Positions 52,996 through 64,000 of a stretch of 64,000 bases of DNA are shown here, piece after piece (the stretch's first letter is position 1; each line of letters begins with the position of its first letter). The position numbers were made by a program, and so were the translations under genes. Origin of the DNA: Usnea hakonensis (taxonomy: Eukaryota; Ascomycota; Lecanoromycetes; Lecanorales; Parmeliaceae); contig BLJB01000043.1 in the NCBI GenBank assembly GCA_013423325.1, forward strand, positions 124,001 through 188,000. The letters are read 5' to 3'. The notes beneath the pieces are model-generated. The model was not told where the DNA came from, did not search any database, and saw only the letters and a list, made by a program, of their open reading frames with translations.

Positions 52996-55429
52996 TTTTT
53001 TCTTGGTGAATGACTGTGGCGCTTAGGTTCTTAAAAGTATAGCAATAAAGTATTAAAGGTGGAAAAGTTTCTAAATGGCAGACATCGCAAAATACTGTGA
53101 GTGTCCCGTGAGTGTTATTAGCGCTAGCCTGCGGCGGACGATATTTAACGGTATTAGCGTCGCAAAGTCAGTGAGCATGGAATTGGATACCGAGGTACCA
53201 CCACGGTCCTCGGACAAGGCTAGGATTTTCTTCTCATCAGTACTTGTCGTCTGCATGCGGGAGCGACAGTTTTGCTGACGAGGCATTAAATTCTTTTCCA
53301 GCACAGCCCAATGCTTCTTTTGCCGTTTGAAAAAAGTCACTTTTACAGCGGATCTGGATACTTTCCATCGTCATCCCCTCCTCTCTGTGCTTATCTTATT
53401 TACAGATGCCGAAGCGGCCAGCGGCCGTGCGTTTCCTTGTACAATCAGCCTTGGCAATCCCGACGAGTCAACATCGAATGACCAGACTCTTTTCTTCCCA
53501 ATCCATGACATATTAATTTGATAAATGGAGAGATGGATGGGACTACTAAGTACGTACCGTCTTCTCCATAAAATCTTCCTTGTGAAAAAAGTAGAACGTG
53601 AGTGAAAATAGGCATGCTGTTCGATCGCTCAGACGAGACATGTTGTCCAATGCTAATGCGTTAGCACAGATCTGTACGTTGCAGATCCCGAGGTTTCTAT
53701 ATCTTTTGTGCCAATCCATCTCACCGGCCTGATATATTGTGATCGTATATATATTAAGTTGGACGCTCTTCGGGCCCAATATTTCGAAGCAGATACTCAA
53801 TATCCTTCTCTTGAAAATCGAATCGAGCTGTGTCGAAGTGTGCACTGCCGATACTCATTATGGAAGAAGAGCCTGCAATATAAGCAAATTTGGCTACGCA
53901 AAAGAGTAAGTAGGAACGGCACTCGAGCACCACTTTTCTGTCTTCTCAGACATGCAAGTCATGAATAGATGAATTTTACAATATCTTACTGCCCAGTACA
54001 CTACCTACTATCTATATCCACCTTTCGCTCTACTGATCTCCATGCTAGCTGCGCGACTGTCCGCTTTCTTTCCCATAGGAGTTGGAAAAAATATAAGTCT
54101 AAGCAGTAAGCGGCATTTCGAGTAGCTATGAATATAGTATCAATAAGTGCCTCGACTTGAGCATGATCGACCGTTTTGTACGACATGCATCGCTTTTTTC
54201 CTCACAAATTCAAATGCTCACTTGTCCCCTTCATAGCCACCTTCAATCCGACAACGCCTCATCTCGTCAGCAGTCAGTGACCGAATTCTCCACTTCTCCT
54301 CTGGCTCTGCATCAGCACATGATACTGACTATTTGGCATTTTCTGTCCTTAGCCTACACGGTGACTACATCTTGACTTCGACGCGGTAACATCTAAGCCA
54401 CGCCGGGCCTCTCCGATTGCATAGAATGGTCGTCATTGCCCTATCATGTGCGTTCTTCGCGAAGCTGCTATCTGAAGTCCTTCTCATACTGGTCCTGCAG
54501 CACAGTCCAGGAGGCATCTATCGCGCTTCCTGGTTAGGGACGTGTAGTGTTTCCAAGTCTTGGCTAAAGTCTCTCTTATATCCTCCGTGGCTTTGAGATA
54601 TGGTAAGATTGTCAGGTAGAATCACTACCAGTGCTCCTGATCTTGTGCGGTGTTGATAATCTCAAGGAAACACTATGGAGAAGGAAAGATGAGAAGGAAA
54701 GTTGAGAAGAGAATAAGCGTAGAGACTTTGACCAAAGCTATATGAAAGACCTCCAGATGATCATGATTTTCCCGCTAGGAAGAGATATGCAGAGACCTCG
54801 CCGGAGCTTTACCACAAGATCTACGATACGAAAATGGCCAATCAGCTAAGAATCTCCAAACCAAACCTAGCACCAATCATAACAGCTCTAGGAATGGCGA
54901 AGAAAGCTGACGAAAACAATCTATGCCCAACTCGAGACACAGATATCTTATATAGATAGATGACATTCGCTAGTGTGTCTGACGTCGAGATGGTCCAGTC
55001 GTGTGCAGTCCTTGGAACTTTTTCCCCAGGAGACACGAAGTGTGAGACGAAAAGGTAAATGGACGTTTCCTTTTAGTTGGCCGTTGCTATTAATGTGATC
55101 TTCTCAATAGATCCAAATGGCCCAATAAATTAAAACCAAGCTGTAATAGATAGATAAGAGTGGAAAGGAGTCGATGCTATGCTTCCATCTCGCGACGCAG
55201 ACGAAGAAGTTCCGGAACCGTAATTCGTCTCCACCGTCGTCATTGGTGTGCCCCTTCCGCATCCCCCTCCCGATCCGCTGACTACTTGGAGTACAAAAGG
55301 GACATGAAACCCCCTTTCCCCACCATCTCCACAAACAAAAACAAAGCTCTAACATCCTTCCGCTCATCAATTTCCCACCCACTCCTTTTTTTTTCCAAAA
55401 ATCAGAAAGAGAAAAAGAACACAAAATCC
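52996..55429. other. 2.4-kb stretch without a supportable gene
   Basis: Short frames on both strands; none has domain character or splice support. The 3' end (55270-55429) is a CT/CA-rich leader for the gene at 55430. Confidence 0.4.
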
Positions 55430-55998
55430 ATGGGCCCGATGCCTGCTTCCCCAAAGCCATGCGGCAGCAGCAGCCAGAACCCCTCTCCCGACTCCATCAG
55501 CCCCGGAACCGACCAACCACACACCCCACCCATCGGTTCCCCAACCGCCATCGAACTCGCACACAAAGCAGCGGTCAGGATAGCCTGCCACATAACAAAA
55601 GGACTTCGCGGGGAAAATCAAGGGTATCTGGAAGTAGAGATGTGCCGAACGGCTATTGGGGCATTGCCGATTGAAGAAAAAGCCGCCAAAGGCTCTGGCG
55701 GTCACAAAATAAATGAATATGGACGTCGGTTGATTGCGGATTATGGGTGGACGGGGGGGTTTGCTTTGGTTTGGGTTTGTATCCTGAAACATCTGTGGTT
55801 GTTGTTATTGTTGCCGACTGCGTTAGCTGACGAGAAAAAAATTTGATGCAGTTCGAGGAATATTGGTGGTCGAGGCATCTTTTAGAGCAGATTTTCCGAA
55901 TTTTGGACGGAAAAGGGCCTCTATCTCAGCGGCACACGCAAGAGCAGGTAACCATGGTGATCAATCAATTGCTGGACGTGAGCATGGCGAAGAAATAG
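55430..55998 (+). CDS. Hypothetical protein, 163 aa
   Basis: Exon 1 starts at ATG 55430 in an A-rich context and ends at a GTTTGT donor (55775). A 76-nt intron with a GCTGAC branch and GATGCAG acceptor leads to exon 2, which ends TAG at 55998. The protein has a Pro/Ser-rich N-terminus (about 45 residues), then an amphipathic helical domain (SPTAIELAHKAAVRIACHIT; LRGENQGYLEVEMCRTAIGA) and FEEYWWSRHLLEQIFRILDG after the splice. No family recognised. Confidence 0.5.
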
Positions 55999-56757
55999 AT
56001 CCTGCTAAGCCGTGACTATCATCGGTGTAAAACTTCATTCATTTGAAAGTCGACCAATTTCACAATACATGACCTGCCTTTTTGCTAAAGTTTTCGAGCT
56101 ACTACTTCCCACTCACTTGCTCCAGCGTGGCATTCACAATTTTGGCATCATTCTTCGTTGATAATGCTGTCAAGTTCAATGGGTTTATCGCTTCCGGAGT
56201 CTTTGGTCCCAGAATCTGCAGAGCGGCAATCTTAGACGATTTCTGCGCTGAGATATGATAATGATGAGTCCGGTACATGATGACCAAGAGGAAGAGAGGG
56301 ACGTCAAAGTACTCGTGCAAACTCGGTGGCTGTACCGGGCAGACTAGGTATACTCCAGACTAGGTGATGAGTGCTTGATACAAAACGATGCGTAAAAATA
56401 AATTAAATTAGAGGCGGCGGCTTCCGTGCCAGACCGCCAAGGATGGCCAAGGAATTAAAGGGATCACGTTACATCATCTGCAGCCAATCATCGGAAATAC
56501 TATTACCCCCATTTTATGTCAGTCCCAATACTTACTTCGTCACTTTCTCTTTTCGAGTCTTCCCAGGCGACACCGATTGACTAATGAAATTTCAGAGTAG
56601 CCCCATGATGCTGCAAAGTCTTTTAGATTCGCAGAACGGGAGCGGGGTCCCTGCTCTGGAAGCCCGCCTCGCTGGGGGTTTATTACCTGACTGAGCCCCG
56701 CTCACACTGTCAATATTCGGCCCTCACTGACTCTCACGCATTCCTACACTGCAAGAT
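55999..56757. other. Spacer upstream of the F-box gene
   Basis: No gene seen. The last 250 bp are the presumed promoter of the F-box gene. Confidence 0.4.
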
Positions 56758-58260
56758 ATGACCACGTCAGCAAGCATCAACGACCTCCCCTACGAGCTAC
56801 TTTCGGCTATCCTCGAAGAAGCCGCTAACATCAACATCCGCGAAAACGCTCAGTACACCTACGGTCTAAGCCAGGCTCCAGAACCCCTACAAGATGTACA
56901 CATGCAACGTGTGGTCAGAGGTCATGTGTCTCCAGACACGTTGAAGTGGAACAGCGTCGACGCTATCAGACAAGCCGATCGAAGATGTCACCAATGGGCT
57001 TTGGAGTATGCCCTCAGGGATCTATATATTACCCGTTGGAGAGGTAGTGAAAGGTGCCTGCATACCTATACCACCTCATATCTGCCAAAGCTAATGTTTT
57101 GATCACTTAGATGGGCGCAGTCTCGGACACTTCACGCAACGCAAACCAATCTTTCGGGTATCGCTGTCTATCGTGACCCCTACTACTCGTTGAGAAAAAC
57201 CCTTCAACTGTTTGAGAGCAACCCGGCATTGGCATCTTGTGTGCGTAGGATTTGGTTTGTCGGGTACTATGGCGCAGAAACAAACGCCATGATCTTCAGG
57301 ATACTTCGCCATTGCATAAACCTGAAATATGTAACCCTTCCATGGACTGCGCTCAGATATGGGACTACGGAAGACTGGGCTCGTTTACTGGGATGGAACG
57401 AAGACCGCAATGGCATCTCATCGTTGGAACTTCTCGCCGTCGACCTCAAACGGTCGCATGTAGACAATGCCGCAAACCAGGTCGACAATAAGCCACTGAG
57501 CTCGCCAAGAGTTGACTTCAGCAGGCTCAAACGATTGAAGATATTTGGACATTCAAACTTTATGCCGCTGACTGATGACGACCTGATCGCCATGTCCTTT
57601 ACCGCTGTCAATCTACGAGACCTACACATTACGGGCACTGCCGCGGTCACTATTGACGGCATCGGGGCTCTTGCAAATTCTTCGGACGAAACATTGGAGA
57701 TCTTGGAACACTCTCCACTGACAGCTGCCGGTTTTGAGCATCTGGATCCGACTTCTTTGATTGGCCACAAGCAGCATCTTTGCCCTAAGATTCTCGAATG
57801 GCCTCGCTTAAGGAATCTGTCTATTTCCGTACCTTCAATTTGCGAGGACCTCTTTGCTAATGCCTCCGTCAATTGGAGCGGCGAAGTGCAAATTCGGACT
57901 AGTACAGTGTGCGGTCGCCATCCCGTATCGTTGAAAACATCAGAAAATGCACGATCCAAGTTATGGCGCACTCTCGAACAGGCCCGCTCCCTTATGAGCC
58001 TTCGTGAAAAAGAGGGTGAAGAGTTGAATATCGAGATTTTCATTAACAACTGGATTTTTGAACCTCGTCATCATCGCATACATGGGAACTTGGTCATCGC
58101 TGAGGTCGTGTCTGATGGAGTGTGGCCAAAGGACAAGGATATATCGAGCAAAGGTCCTTACGGGCAAACTGGGCTGTATGGGAAAGATGAAGGGCCGTAT
58201 GGAGTCGTGTCGGAGGATACTTTCAAGCACGGGCTGAGCAAGCACTACGTCTCTTTTTGA
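56758..58260 (+). CDS. F-box domain protein with LRR-like C-terminal region
   Basis: Exons 56758-57053 and 57111-58260 (intron 57 nt, GTGCCT...CACTTAG) give 481 residues. Residues 6-25 (SINDLPYELLSAILEEAANI) fit the F-box start, which binds Skp1. The remainder has leucine-rich strand/turn segments (CINLKYVTLPW, GISSLELLAVDL, FSRLKRLKIFGH, AVNLRDLHITGT) as in substrate-receptor LRR domains of SCF ubiquitin ligases. A Gly/Tyr-rich tail (KGPYGQTGLYGKDEGPYG) precedes the stop. The target protein cannot be guessed. Confidence 0.82.
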
Positions 58261-58341
58261 TCTACTTTACATTTCGCTACGTATGGTTCTCAATGGAGCA
58301 AGATGTAATTGCAAGTTCATCTTGTCCACGGAATGATTTAT

Positions 58342-59058
58342 TTAGATTTCATCGTGAACCTTGACAAATCGACACCATTTTGCTACCACCCTCGCAGCTT
58401 CCACCGTTTTACCAGCCCACATTGTGTCCTCACCCCCAAAACGCACGCTCCCACTCAAAAGCGGTACTTGCTCCTTCCACGGATCGTCTACACTGCCAGT
58501 ATCGACCGACTCGACTTCCGCATTCAATGTTATCGACTCAGCCAGTACCAGTTTCTGCCCATTAAACTTGGCCGTCTCAACAACCGCAGCGAGAGAGCGG
58601 GACAAGCCTTGTGCAGAATGCTCGGCAGTCAAGCGATGAAGATTGGCCAAGCCCCAGACTGCCAGCATAGGATACTGGGATCCTGGATTGGTAAAAGTCG
58701 AAGGGGTTGGTTCAGGTTTGGCAACTGCCGTATAAGTTGCTACATAAGCCCGTAGATGAGGTAATGTGGGCGCAAAGGCTAGATTGACAGACTTCGACTT
58801 GGATATAAGATGAATTGTTGGGATCAAGAGAGGGTGTAGACCCGGCTGGATCCTGTCAGATGATGGACTATCGCTAAGATTGGCGGAGGCATCTCTTGGA
58901 TGGGTGTAATTGATAGTGGCTTGTAGTTGTTGGAGAAAATCTTCTCGACTTGAGCAGATGATGAGGGTCGATGGGGTCGTGTGGTGGCGTAAGACGAAAT
59001 TGATGAATTGAGTACATGACAATGGGTTCAAAGCTATGGGTGTATGTGAAAGAGCCAT
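58342..59058 (-). CDS. Conserved-looking hypothetical protein, 238 aa
   Basis: A single exon from ATG 59058 to the stop at 58342. It has alternating hydrophobic strands and helices (PSTLIICSSREDFLQQL; HPLLIPTIHLISKSKSVNLA; LAVWGLANLHRLTAEHSAQG; RVVAKWCRFVKV), reminiscent of a RecA-like or Rossmann-like alpha/beta fold, but there is no Walker motif. It is divergent from AP-3 beta with a 381-bp interval. Function unknown; composition is like the housekeeping neighbours. Confidence 0.65.
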   Translation of the reverse strand: MALSHTPIALNPLSCTQFINFVLRHHTTPSTLIICSSREDFLQQLQATINYTHPRDASANLSDSPSSDRIQPGLHPLLIPTIHLISKSKSVNLAFAPTLPHLRAYVATYTAVAKPEPTPSTFTNPGSQYPMLAVWGLANLHRLTAEHSAQGLSRSLAAVVETAKFNGQKLVLAESITLNAEVESVDTGSVDDPWKEQVPLLSGSVRFGGEDTMWAGKTVEAARVVAKWCRFVKVHDEI

Positions 59059-59439
59059 ATCGAGGCGCTTTGCTTGATCTGATAGCCACTTTTACAATGA
59101 GAACATTGATCGAGGAGAATCGCGCTCTCGGTATGATATTGCCATTATGCTACATGTAGCTGGGTCCTCAACTTCGAGGCTATTTGTTTGACTGATAGAA
59201 TGACGTAGAACGTATGAAAATAGAAATCACACTTTCGTATAATAAGTAATCCCAAAGAATTCTCCAATCATTAATTCAAAATGCTGATTATGTGAATGCC
59301 AAGAAATCTCTTGTGTTGGCCAATGAGAGTTATGACCGAGATTACTAAGCAAGATTTCCGATTGCGGCTATCAAAGTATCACCTCATGAAGGAGCGAAGG
59401 ACGAAAACATCGGAGGAAGTCACCCTCAACAAAGCAAGC
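59059..59439. promoter_or_regulatory. Divergent promoter region between the hypothetical gene and AP-3 beta
   Basis: 381 bp between two divergent start codons with no coding sequence; presumably carries both promoters. No motif assigned. Confidence 0.4.
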
Positions 59440-61963
59440 ATGGAGTCGATCTCCAGAATATCATCAATGCTGGATACAGGTTTGATTTGTGAACTCAATG
59501 ATTCCAGCAGGGCTGATTCTGGCCTCAGCACGCGAGTTGACATTGGATGCAGCTGGTTCTGCAAGGACTGTCAATTCTCGCCCTTCGATTAGGGACTCAC
59601 CTTTTGCCCAGACAAAGAAGCTACTGGACAGTCGCAGTGATAGAGAAATCCTAGAAGGCTTGCGGAAGGTCATCAGCGTATGAAACTTTGCCACCTGTAG
59701 ACCGAGACATTCTCTGATACTACAAGTACAGATGATGTACCGTTCCAAACCGTGTCTTCCATTCTTTTCAGCGGTAGTCAAGAACGTTGCCAGTCCAAAC
59801 ATTGAGATTAAGAAGCTTGTCTATATTTATCTCCTGCATTATGCAGAGTCGGAGCCTGACCTTGCACTACTCTCCATCAATACGATTCAGAAATCCCTCA
59901 GCGACCAGAGCGCACAAATTCGTGCATTGGCATTACGAGTGATGTCAGGTATCAAGGTACCTGTCATCAGCCAGATAGTCTCCCTTGGAATTAAAAAAGG
60001 CTGTGTGGATATGAGCCCTATTGTGCGGAAAGCCGCTGCTTTAGCAATACCAAAGTGCTATAGATTGGATCCAAATACTTTACCCCAGCTCTTGGATTAT
60101 GTGTCAAGCTTACTTGGAGACAAACAGTATTATGTGGTGGGACCTGCAGTCACTGCGTTCCTGGAGGTTTGCCCGGACCGTATAGATCTCATTCACAAGC
60201 ATTACAGAGGACTTGTCAGGAAGCTGGTTGATATGGATGAGTGGGGCCAACTTGCTACATTGAAGCTTCTGACAGTCTACGCCCGCAACTGCTTTCCCGT
60301 GCGGAATAAGATGGTGAAGACCAATATGAGTAAAGGGTTTTATGAGGACGAGGATAGTGAGAAAGAGGACGACAAATCGCGGGAGGACGTCCGAGTGTTG
60401 GACCCTGATTTGGAGCTTTTTCTCAAAGCCTCCAAACCGCTATTATCCAGTCGGAACTCTGCAGTAATTGTGTCAGCGGCCCGCTGCTTCCTCCATCTCG
60501 GTACCCCCGATTATGTCGAGGCTGCAGTTGGACCCCTGGTGGCCTTGTTGAGAAGCCCCCAAGATATTCAGTATGTTGCAATGAACAACATCATTGCAGT
60601 CTGCCTCGTCCGACCTGAGTCGTTCGTCAGATATGTGGGCCACTTCTTAGTGCGAGCCATTGACCCTCCAGATGTCTCACGCCTGAAGTTCGAGATGCTA
60701 ACATTGATATTTCCGCACTGCGAAGTGCATATAAAGGAAATGATCCTGAGTGAGTTGGAGCATTTCGCACAAGCTACGGATCCTGCGTTGGTGCAGGAAA
60801 GCGTGCGCGCTATTGGACGATGTGCGCAAAATGAGACCACTGCTTCTACGCGATGTCTATGGCTTCTACTGAACCAGCTTTCAAGCCAAGATGGGTACCT
60901 CGTGGCTGAGTCACTGACAGTGATTCGGCATCTGATCCAGCAAAATCCGCAGGCGCACGTGCAAACAGTGATCAGGCTGGCGAAGAATTTAGATACCACG
61001 ACAAATCCTGAAGCCAGAGCAAGCATAATCTGGCTCGTTGGTGAGTTCTCGGGTTTATCGGAGGAAGACAACATTGCACCCGACGTCCTTCGTATCCTTG
61101 CCAAAGGCTTCGCCGACGAGTCTGAGGCAGCTAAGTTGCAGATTGTCCTCCTAGCCGCCAAAGTCTATCTGCATTATCTCCTTCGTACCACTCCAGCCAA
61201 GAGTGAAGAATCAGCAGACGCTCAATCAACCCATGTTGTCAAGGATGCTTCACCTCACACTTCAACCCTACTCGAGGAGGATGGCTGGCAAGATCCTCAG
61301 CCGCCGCCCTCAGCCGAGCAGGTAGCACCCGAAGCGCAGCCGGAACCCACTCATCCCATCCCTCTCCTCTGGACCTACATCCTACATCTAACGCGCTACG
61401 ATGTATCCTACGATCTCCGAGACCGCACTCGTCTCTATCGAGCCCTCTTGTCCGATCCTCAATCCACTCAACTAGCCTCCCTACTCCTACTCGCCCCCAA
61501 ACCTGTTCCCCACACACCTTCTCCCTCGGAACATCTAAAAGGACTCTTGATCGGCTCAAGCAGTCTTGTCATAGGCGCCGGCATAGCTGGTACAGACGGT
61601 GTACTGGGATATGAGGGCCTACCCGAGTGGGTAAAGGATGGGGAGGAACCGGATCCCAAGCTGAGGGATGAAGGTCTGAGCAAAGAAGCGTACGGGGAGA
61701 GGAAAGATGTGCCGGCGGCGAGGGAGTTGGATAGGGCGGTTGAGAGGAAGGGGTTGGGGAAGATTGGGGTTGGGGGGGCGAAGGATAAGACGTTGGATGA
61801 TTGGTTGGCTGAAGAGGAGGGGAGTGGGGAGGGGAGTACGGAGGAGGAGACGGAGAGTGAGAGTGAGAGTGAAAGTGAGAGCGAGAGCGAGGAGGGGAGT
61901 ACGGAGGAGGAGGAGAGTGAGAGTGAGGGGGATGAGGAGGGGGATAGATTGGTTAGGCGGTAG
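59440..61963 (+). CDS. APL6: AP-3 complex subunit beta
   Basis: Three exons (59440-59479, 59529-59677, 59732-61963; introns 49 and 54 nt) total 2421 nt, 806 residues. The first splice makes ISSMLDTARELTLDAAGSAR and the second GLRKVISMMYRSKPCLPFFS, both conserved at the N-terminus of AP-3 beta. A HEAT-repeat adaptin trunk follows (IEIKKLVYIYLLHYAESEPD; DMSPIVRKAAALAIPKCYRL; NPEARASIIWLVGEFSG). The C-terminus is a long Asp/Glu/Ser stretch, DDWLAEEEGSG then alternating ES and EEE. The subunit is part of the AP-3 adaptor that sorts cargo from Golgi/endosome to the vacuole. The start ATG at 59440 is chosen because it gives the conserved MESxSRIS beginning. The gene is intact. Confidence 0.93.
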
Positions 61964-63103
61964 CTTTTTATGCCTTGTAAGATTTTTACTATGACTATTC
62001 AAGGAATGGGATGAATGGATGTGTTCATATCTTTTTGAACAGAGTGCTTCGGTTGTGCCTCCCTCTTTCAATATGACATATCCTTAGGTCTATTCTACCC
62101 CCGTCGAGGATGCAAGATGTCGCTAGTCGCTACTTTGATGTGATGGTCAAATATCAAGGCATGTCAATGTTCGTATCTATCGCGCCGAAGGGTAGTCTAG
62201 CACCTTGCTTGATGGTTTCGCTCCGTATGTGAGCCCTTCTGCAAACCCCTCTTATCGTTCCCCTCCCATCCATCCCTCTCCCCCTCATCATCATCCTCCT
62301 CACCCTCTGGAATCCGTTCGTTCATGCCAGAGCAGTGCGCTTTTCCGTACCGTCGTATTGATTCGATGAAGTTCTGGCGAGCGAGGGGAGGGAGGGGATG
62401 AGGAGGGGGGAGGAGGTGGGCTGGGCCGGGGGAGGGAAAGTGAGGGAAAGGAGGAGGGAGGAGGGGGATGAATTTACTTATCACTGCTTTACTGCTTGCC
62501 TTGTCTTTTTAGATCTTTTTGGGTTGAGGGGAGAGTTTGGGGGGGGAAAAGGAGTTAAGATGGAGTGGGGCGGGAGGGCAAAGGTGCTGGGTGATTTCGA
62601 GGGATGGATGTTGGGTATGCTTATCATTATTGGTGAGGGGGGTCTTTTGGGATGAGTTTCTGACGAGGGAGGGGTGCGGTGGGATAGCGTGCCAGTCTGT
62701 GGATTGTGGGATGAACCGCACAGACGGATTGTTCTGTTTTTGATGTGCCGTTGGAGTGGGCGGTATGGCGGTCATCAGCCGGCGGTGCTGGGATCGGTAA
62801 GCAGGAGTAGTACTATTACTTATTTGTCCTTGAGCTGAATTGCCTTCCGTCGTCTTACAATGCATTTGGGCTTGCGTTTCTGGGACGTTTTCAGTGGTGG
62901 CGAGAGCTTGTTAGCGTGGAGAATGGGGTAGGAGAGGACGTTTTGGGATTCATTATTCATCGATTAGCCGAAAGGCTACTTAGCGCTTTGCGGCATAGGT
63001 CTCTCATCAGGTTTTTTTGAAGATGCCAGCATCCACCGCAGCCAATGCCCAGGCTAATGCAAGTACTACTTGCAAATGTTTCTCCGTGGGATGGCACCAA
63101 TAC
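61964..63103. other. Spacer after AP-3 beta
   Basis: About 1.1 kb. A G/A-rich tract at 62375-62480 and another at 62525-62660 form low-complexity purine runs. No gene recognised. Confidence 0.4.
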
Positions 63104-63733
63104 TCATTTCCATTCCTTCGTAATGTCGAACGACCATTCGAATTTCAGGTAGTCATGACCGTCGTCGTCCGCGAACTTTGACACAGCCTCGTAGTGTCCT
63201 CTGGCCAGCATGCCTGTCGGCGCCTCGTCTGGCTCGACTGAGATGGGAACCGTTAGAAGAAAATACGCGCCAGATGGGTGATGCGTTGACTTACACTTCT
63301 TCTCATACACAGGCTTATCCTGCGTATTTGGGGCGAAAGATCCCTGGCAATTGGCTACATGAGCTTTCCATCCCCAGTCGTTCAGACAAGGAGAGAAAGG
63401 AGCTCACAATCATCTCTTCATTCTTGGCGACCTTGATCCCTTTCCTCTTGGTAATCTGCAAATACTTCAACCCACTCAGCACGTCGTGCTGCACGACGAA
63501 ATTGGCCTTCATGCGGAACTTGGCGCCCTCCTTGATAGTGAAGGGTTTCGACTTCAGAGCTTCGACAGAACCCGGAGCGGTCAGATCGATGGTGATGTCG
63601 GCTCGACCTTCAACTTCGAGGGCGAGGGATTTAATGACGCAGCGGCGCTGGTCTTTGGGATCGACGTGGATGGCGGGGGATGAGGAAATGCCGAGGGAGG
63701 CTTTCCAGCGGTTGAGGGACTCATCATTTTGGT
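63104..63733 (-). CDS. RDI1: Rho GDP-dissociation inhibitor (RhoGDI), 5' exon missing
   Basis: Exons 63733-63408, 63343-63295 and 63237-63104 join in frame. The first starts inside DQNDESLNRWKASLGIS, and then come KFRMKANFVVQHDVLSGLKY and LQITKRKGIKVAKNEEMI. The second gives GSFAPNTQDKPVYEKK, and the third FEPDEAPTGMLARGHYEAVS then HDYLKFEWSFDITKEWK to the TGA. This is the immunoglobulin-like prenyl-binding domain of RhoGDI, which extracts Rho GTPases such as Cdc42 and Rho1 from membranes. The acceptor before the first visible exon (CCCGCCCAG at 63734) shows at least one more 5' exon. It was not found in the last 267 bp, so it probably lies beyond the window. Confidence 0.92.
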
Positions 63734-64000
63734 CTGGGCGGGCGGACGTTAGGAGAAGGTTTCAACGGATGGGAGAGAAAAGGGAGAATTTGATGAATTT
63801 GAAGTGATGAGATGGCGAAGAGATGGGAGATGCTTGCACGAGCAGAGAGGCGGGGGGAAACCGCGAGCAGGTTCCCAAATCGAACCCTCAAAAAAGTTGT
63901 CGACATCATAATAAGATAATTGGCATCGCTTCAAAGGAATGAGATTATCCAAGAGAATATATAGATCTTGTACGGACTTGATTCTTCTCAGGGGAGGCAT
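63734..64000. other. Right edge: probable intron or 5' region of RhoGDI
   Basis: A minus-strand frame open to the edge (starting MPPLRRIKSVQDLYILLDNL at 64000) does not resemble the RhoGDI N-terminus and could be chance or another gene. Its status cannot be resolved at the window edge. Confidence 0.3.

Noticed and set aside
57267..58049. 260-codon minus-strand frame
   Set aside because: Antisense shadow of the F-box gene, which has splice support and a domain.
61619..62071. Leu/Pro-rich minus-strand frame
   Set aside because: Antisense of the acidic tail of AP-3 beta.

Overview
The window is nuclear DNA of a filamentous ascomycete (Pezizomycotina). Genes are split by 47-75 nt introns with GT/AG ends and CTRAC-like branch sites. 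The gene families are typical of that group: PTH11-like rhodopsin-domain membrane proteins, CFEM, CYP51, an AP-3 beta subunit and RhoGDI. A class within Pezizomycotina cannot be fixed from the sequence. It is a draft assembly, with N at 6461-6462 and 30538-30692. Exon joins were worked out by hand and checked by reading frame. Layout: 0-7 kb holds the tail of an F-box/LRR-like gene, a GNAT acetyltransferase and a rhodopsin-domain membrane protein. The most interesting locus is 8.5-13.9 kb. A secreted precursor made of six Kex2-terminated repeats (8536-9267, +) faces a UstYa/DUF3328 oxidase (9987-10924, -) with the HxxHC motifs. The oxidase is divergent from an intact amino-acid/GABA permease (11782-13918, +). 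Repeat precursor plus UstY protein is the signature of a fungal dikaritin-type RiPP pathway. Region 17-24 kb: a nucleoside-phosphorylase-like (NUC) protein with a helical ORF downstream, a single-pass mucin-stalk membrane protein, a CorA-like membrane protein and an orphan two-exon gene. Region 26-31.7 kb: a second rhodopsin-domain gene, then an AT-rich gene-poor island. The island holds a tRNA-Phe-like pseudogene, a palindromic inverted-repeat element with an assembly gap at its centre, and a 712-bp hAT-like non-autonomous element with a perfect 8-bp target duplication. Region 31.7-45 kb: an intronless squalene-hopene cyclase 100 bp past the hAT element, a helical hypothetical protein, CYP51 (sterol 14-alpha demethylase), a DUF2235 (Tle1-like) hydrolase and a CFEM cell-surface protein. 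Three copies of one dispersed repeat lie among them. Region 46-64 kb: a third rhodopsin-domain gene, a Ser-rich single-pass protein, small Cys-rich and membrane ORFs, an F-box protein, a conserved hypothetical divergent from AP-3 beta, and RhoGDI cut by the window edge. The housekeeping block is 56.7-64 kb; most of the rest is accessory.
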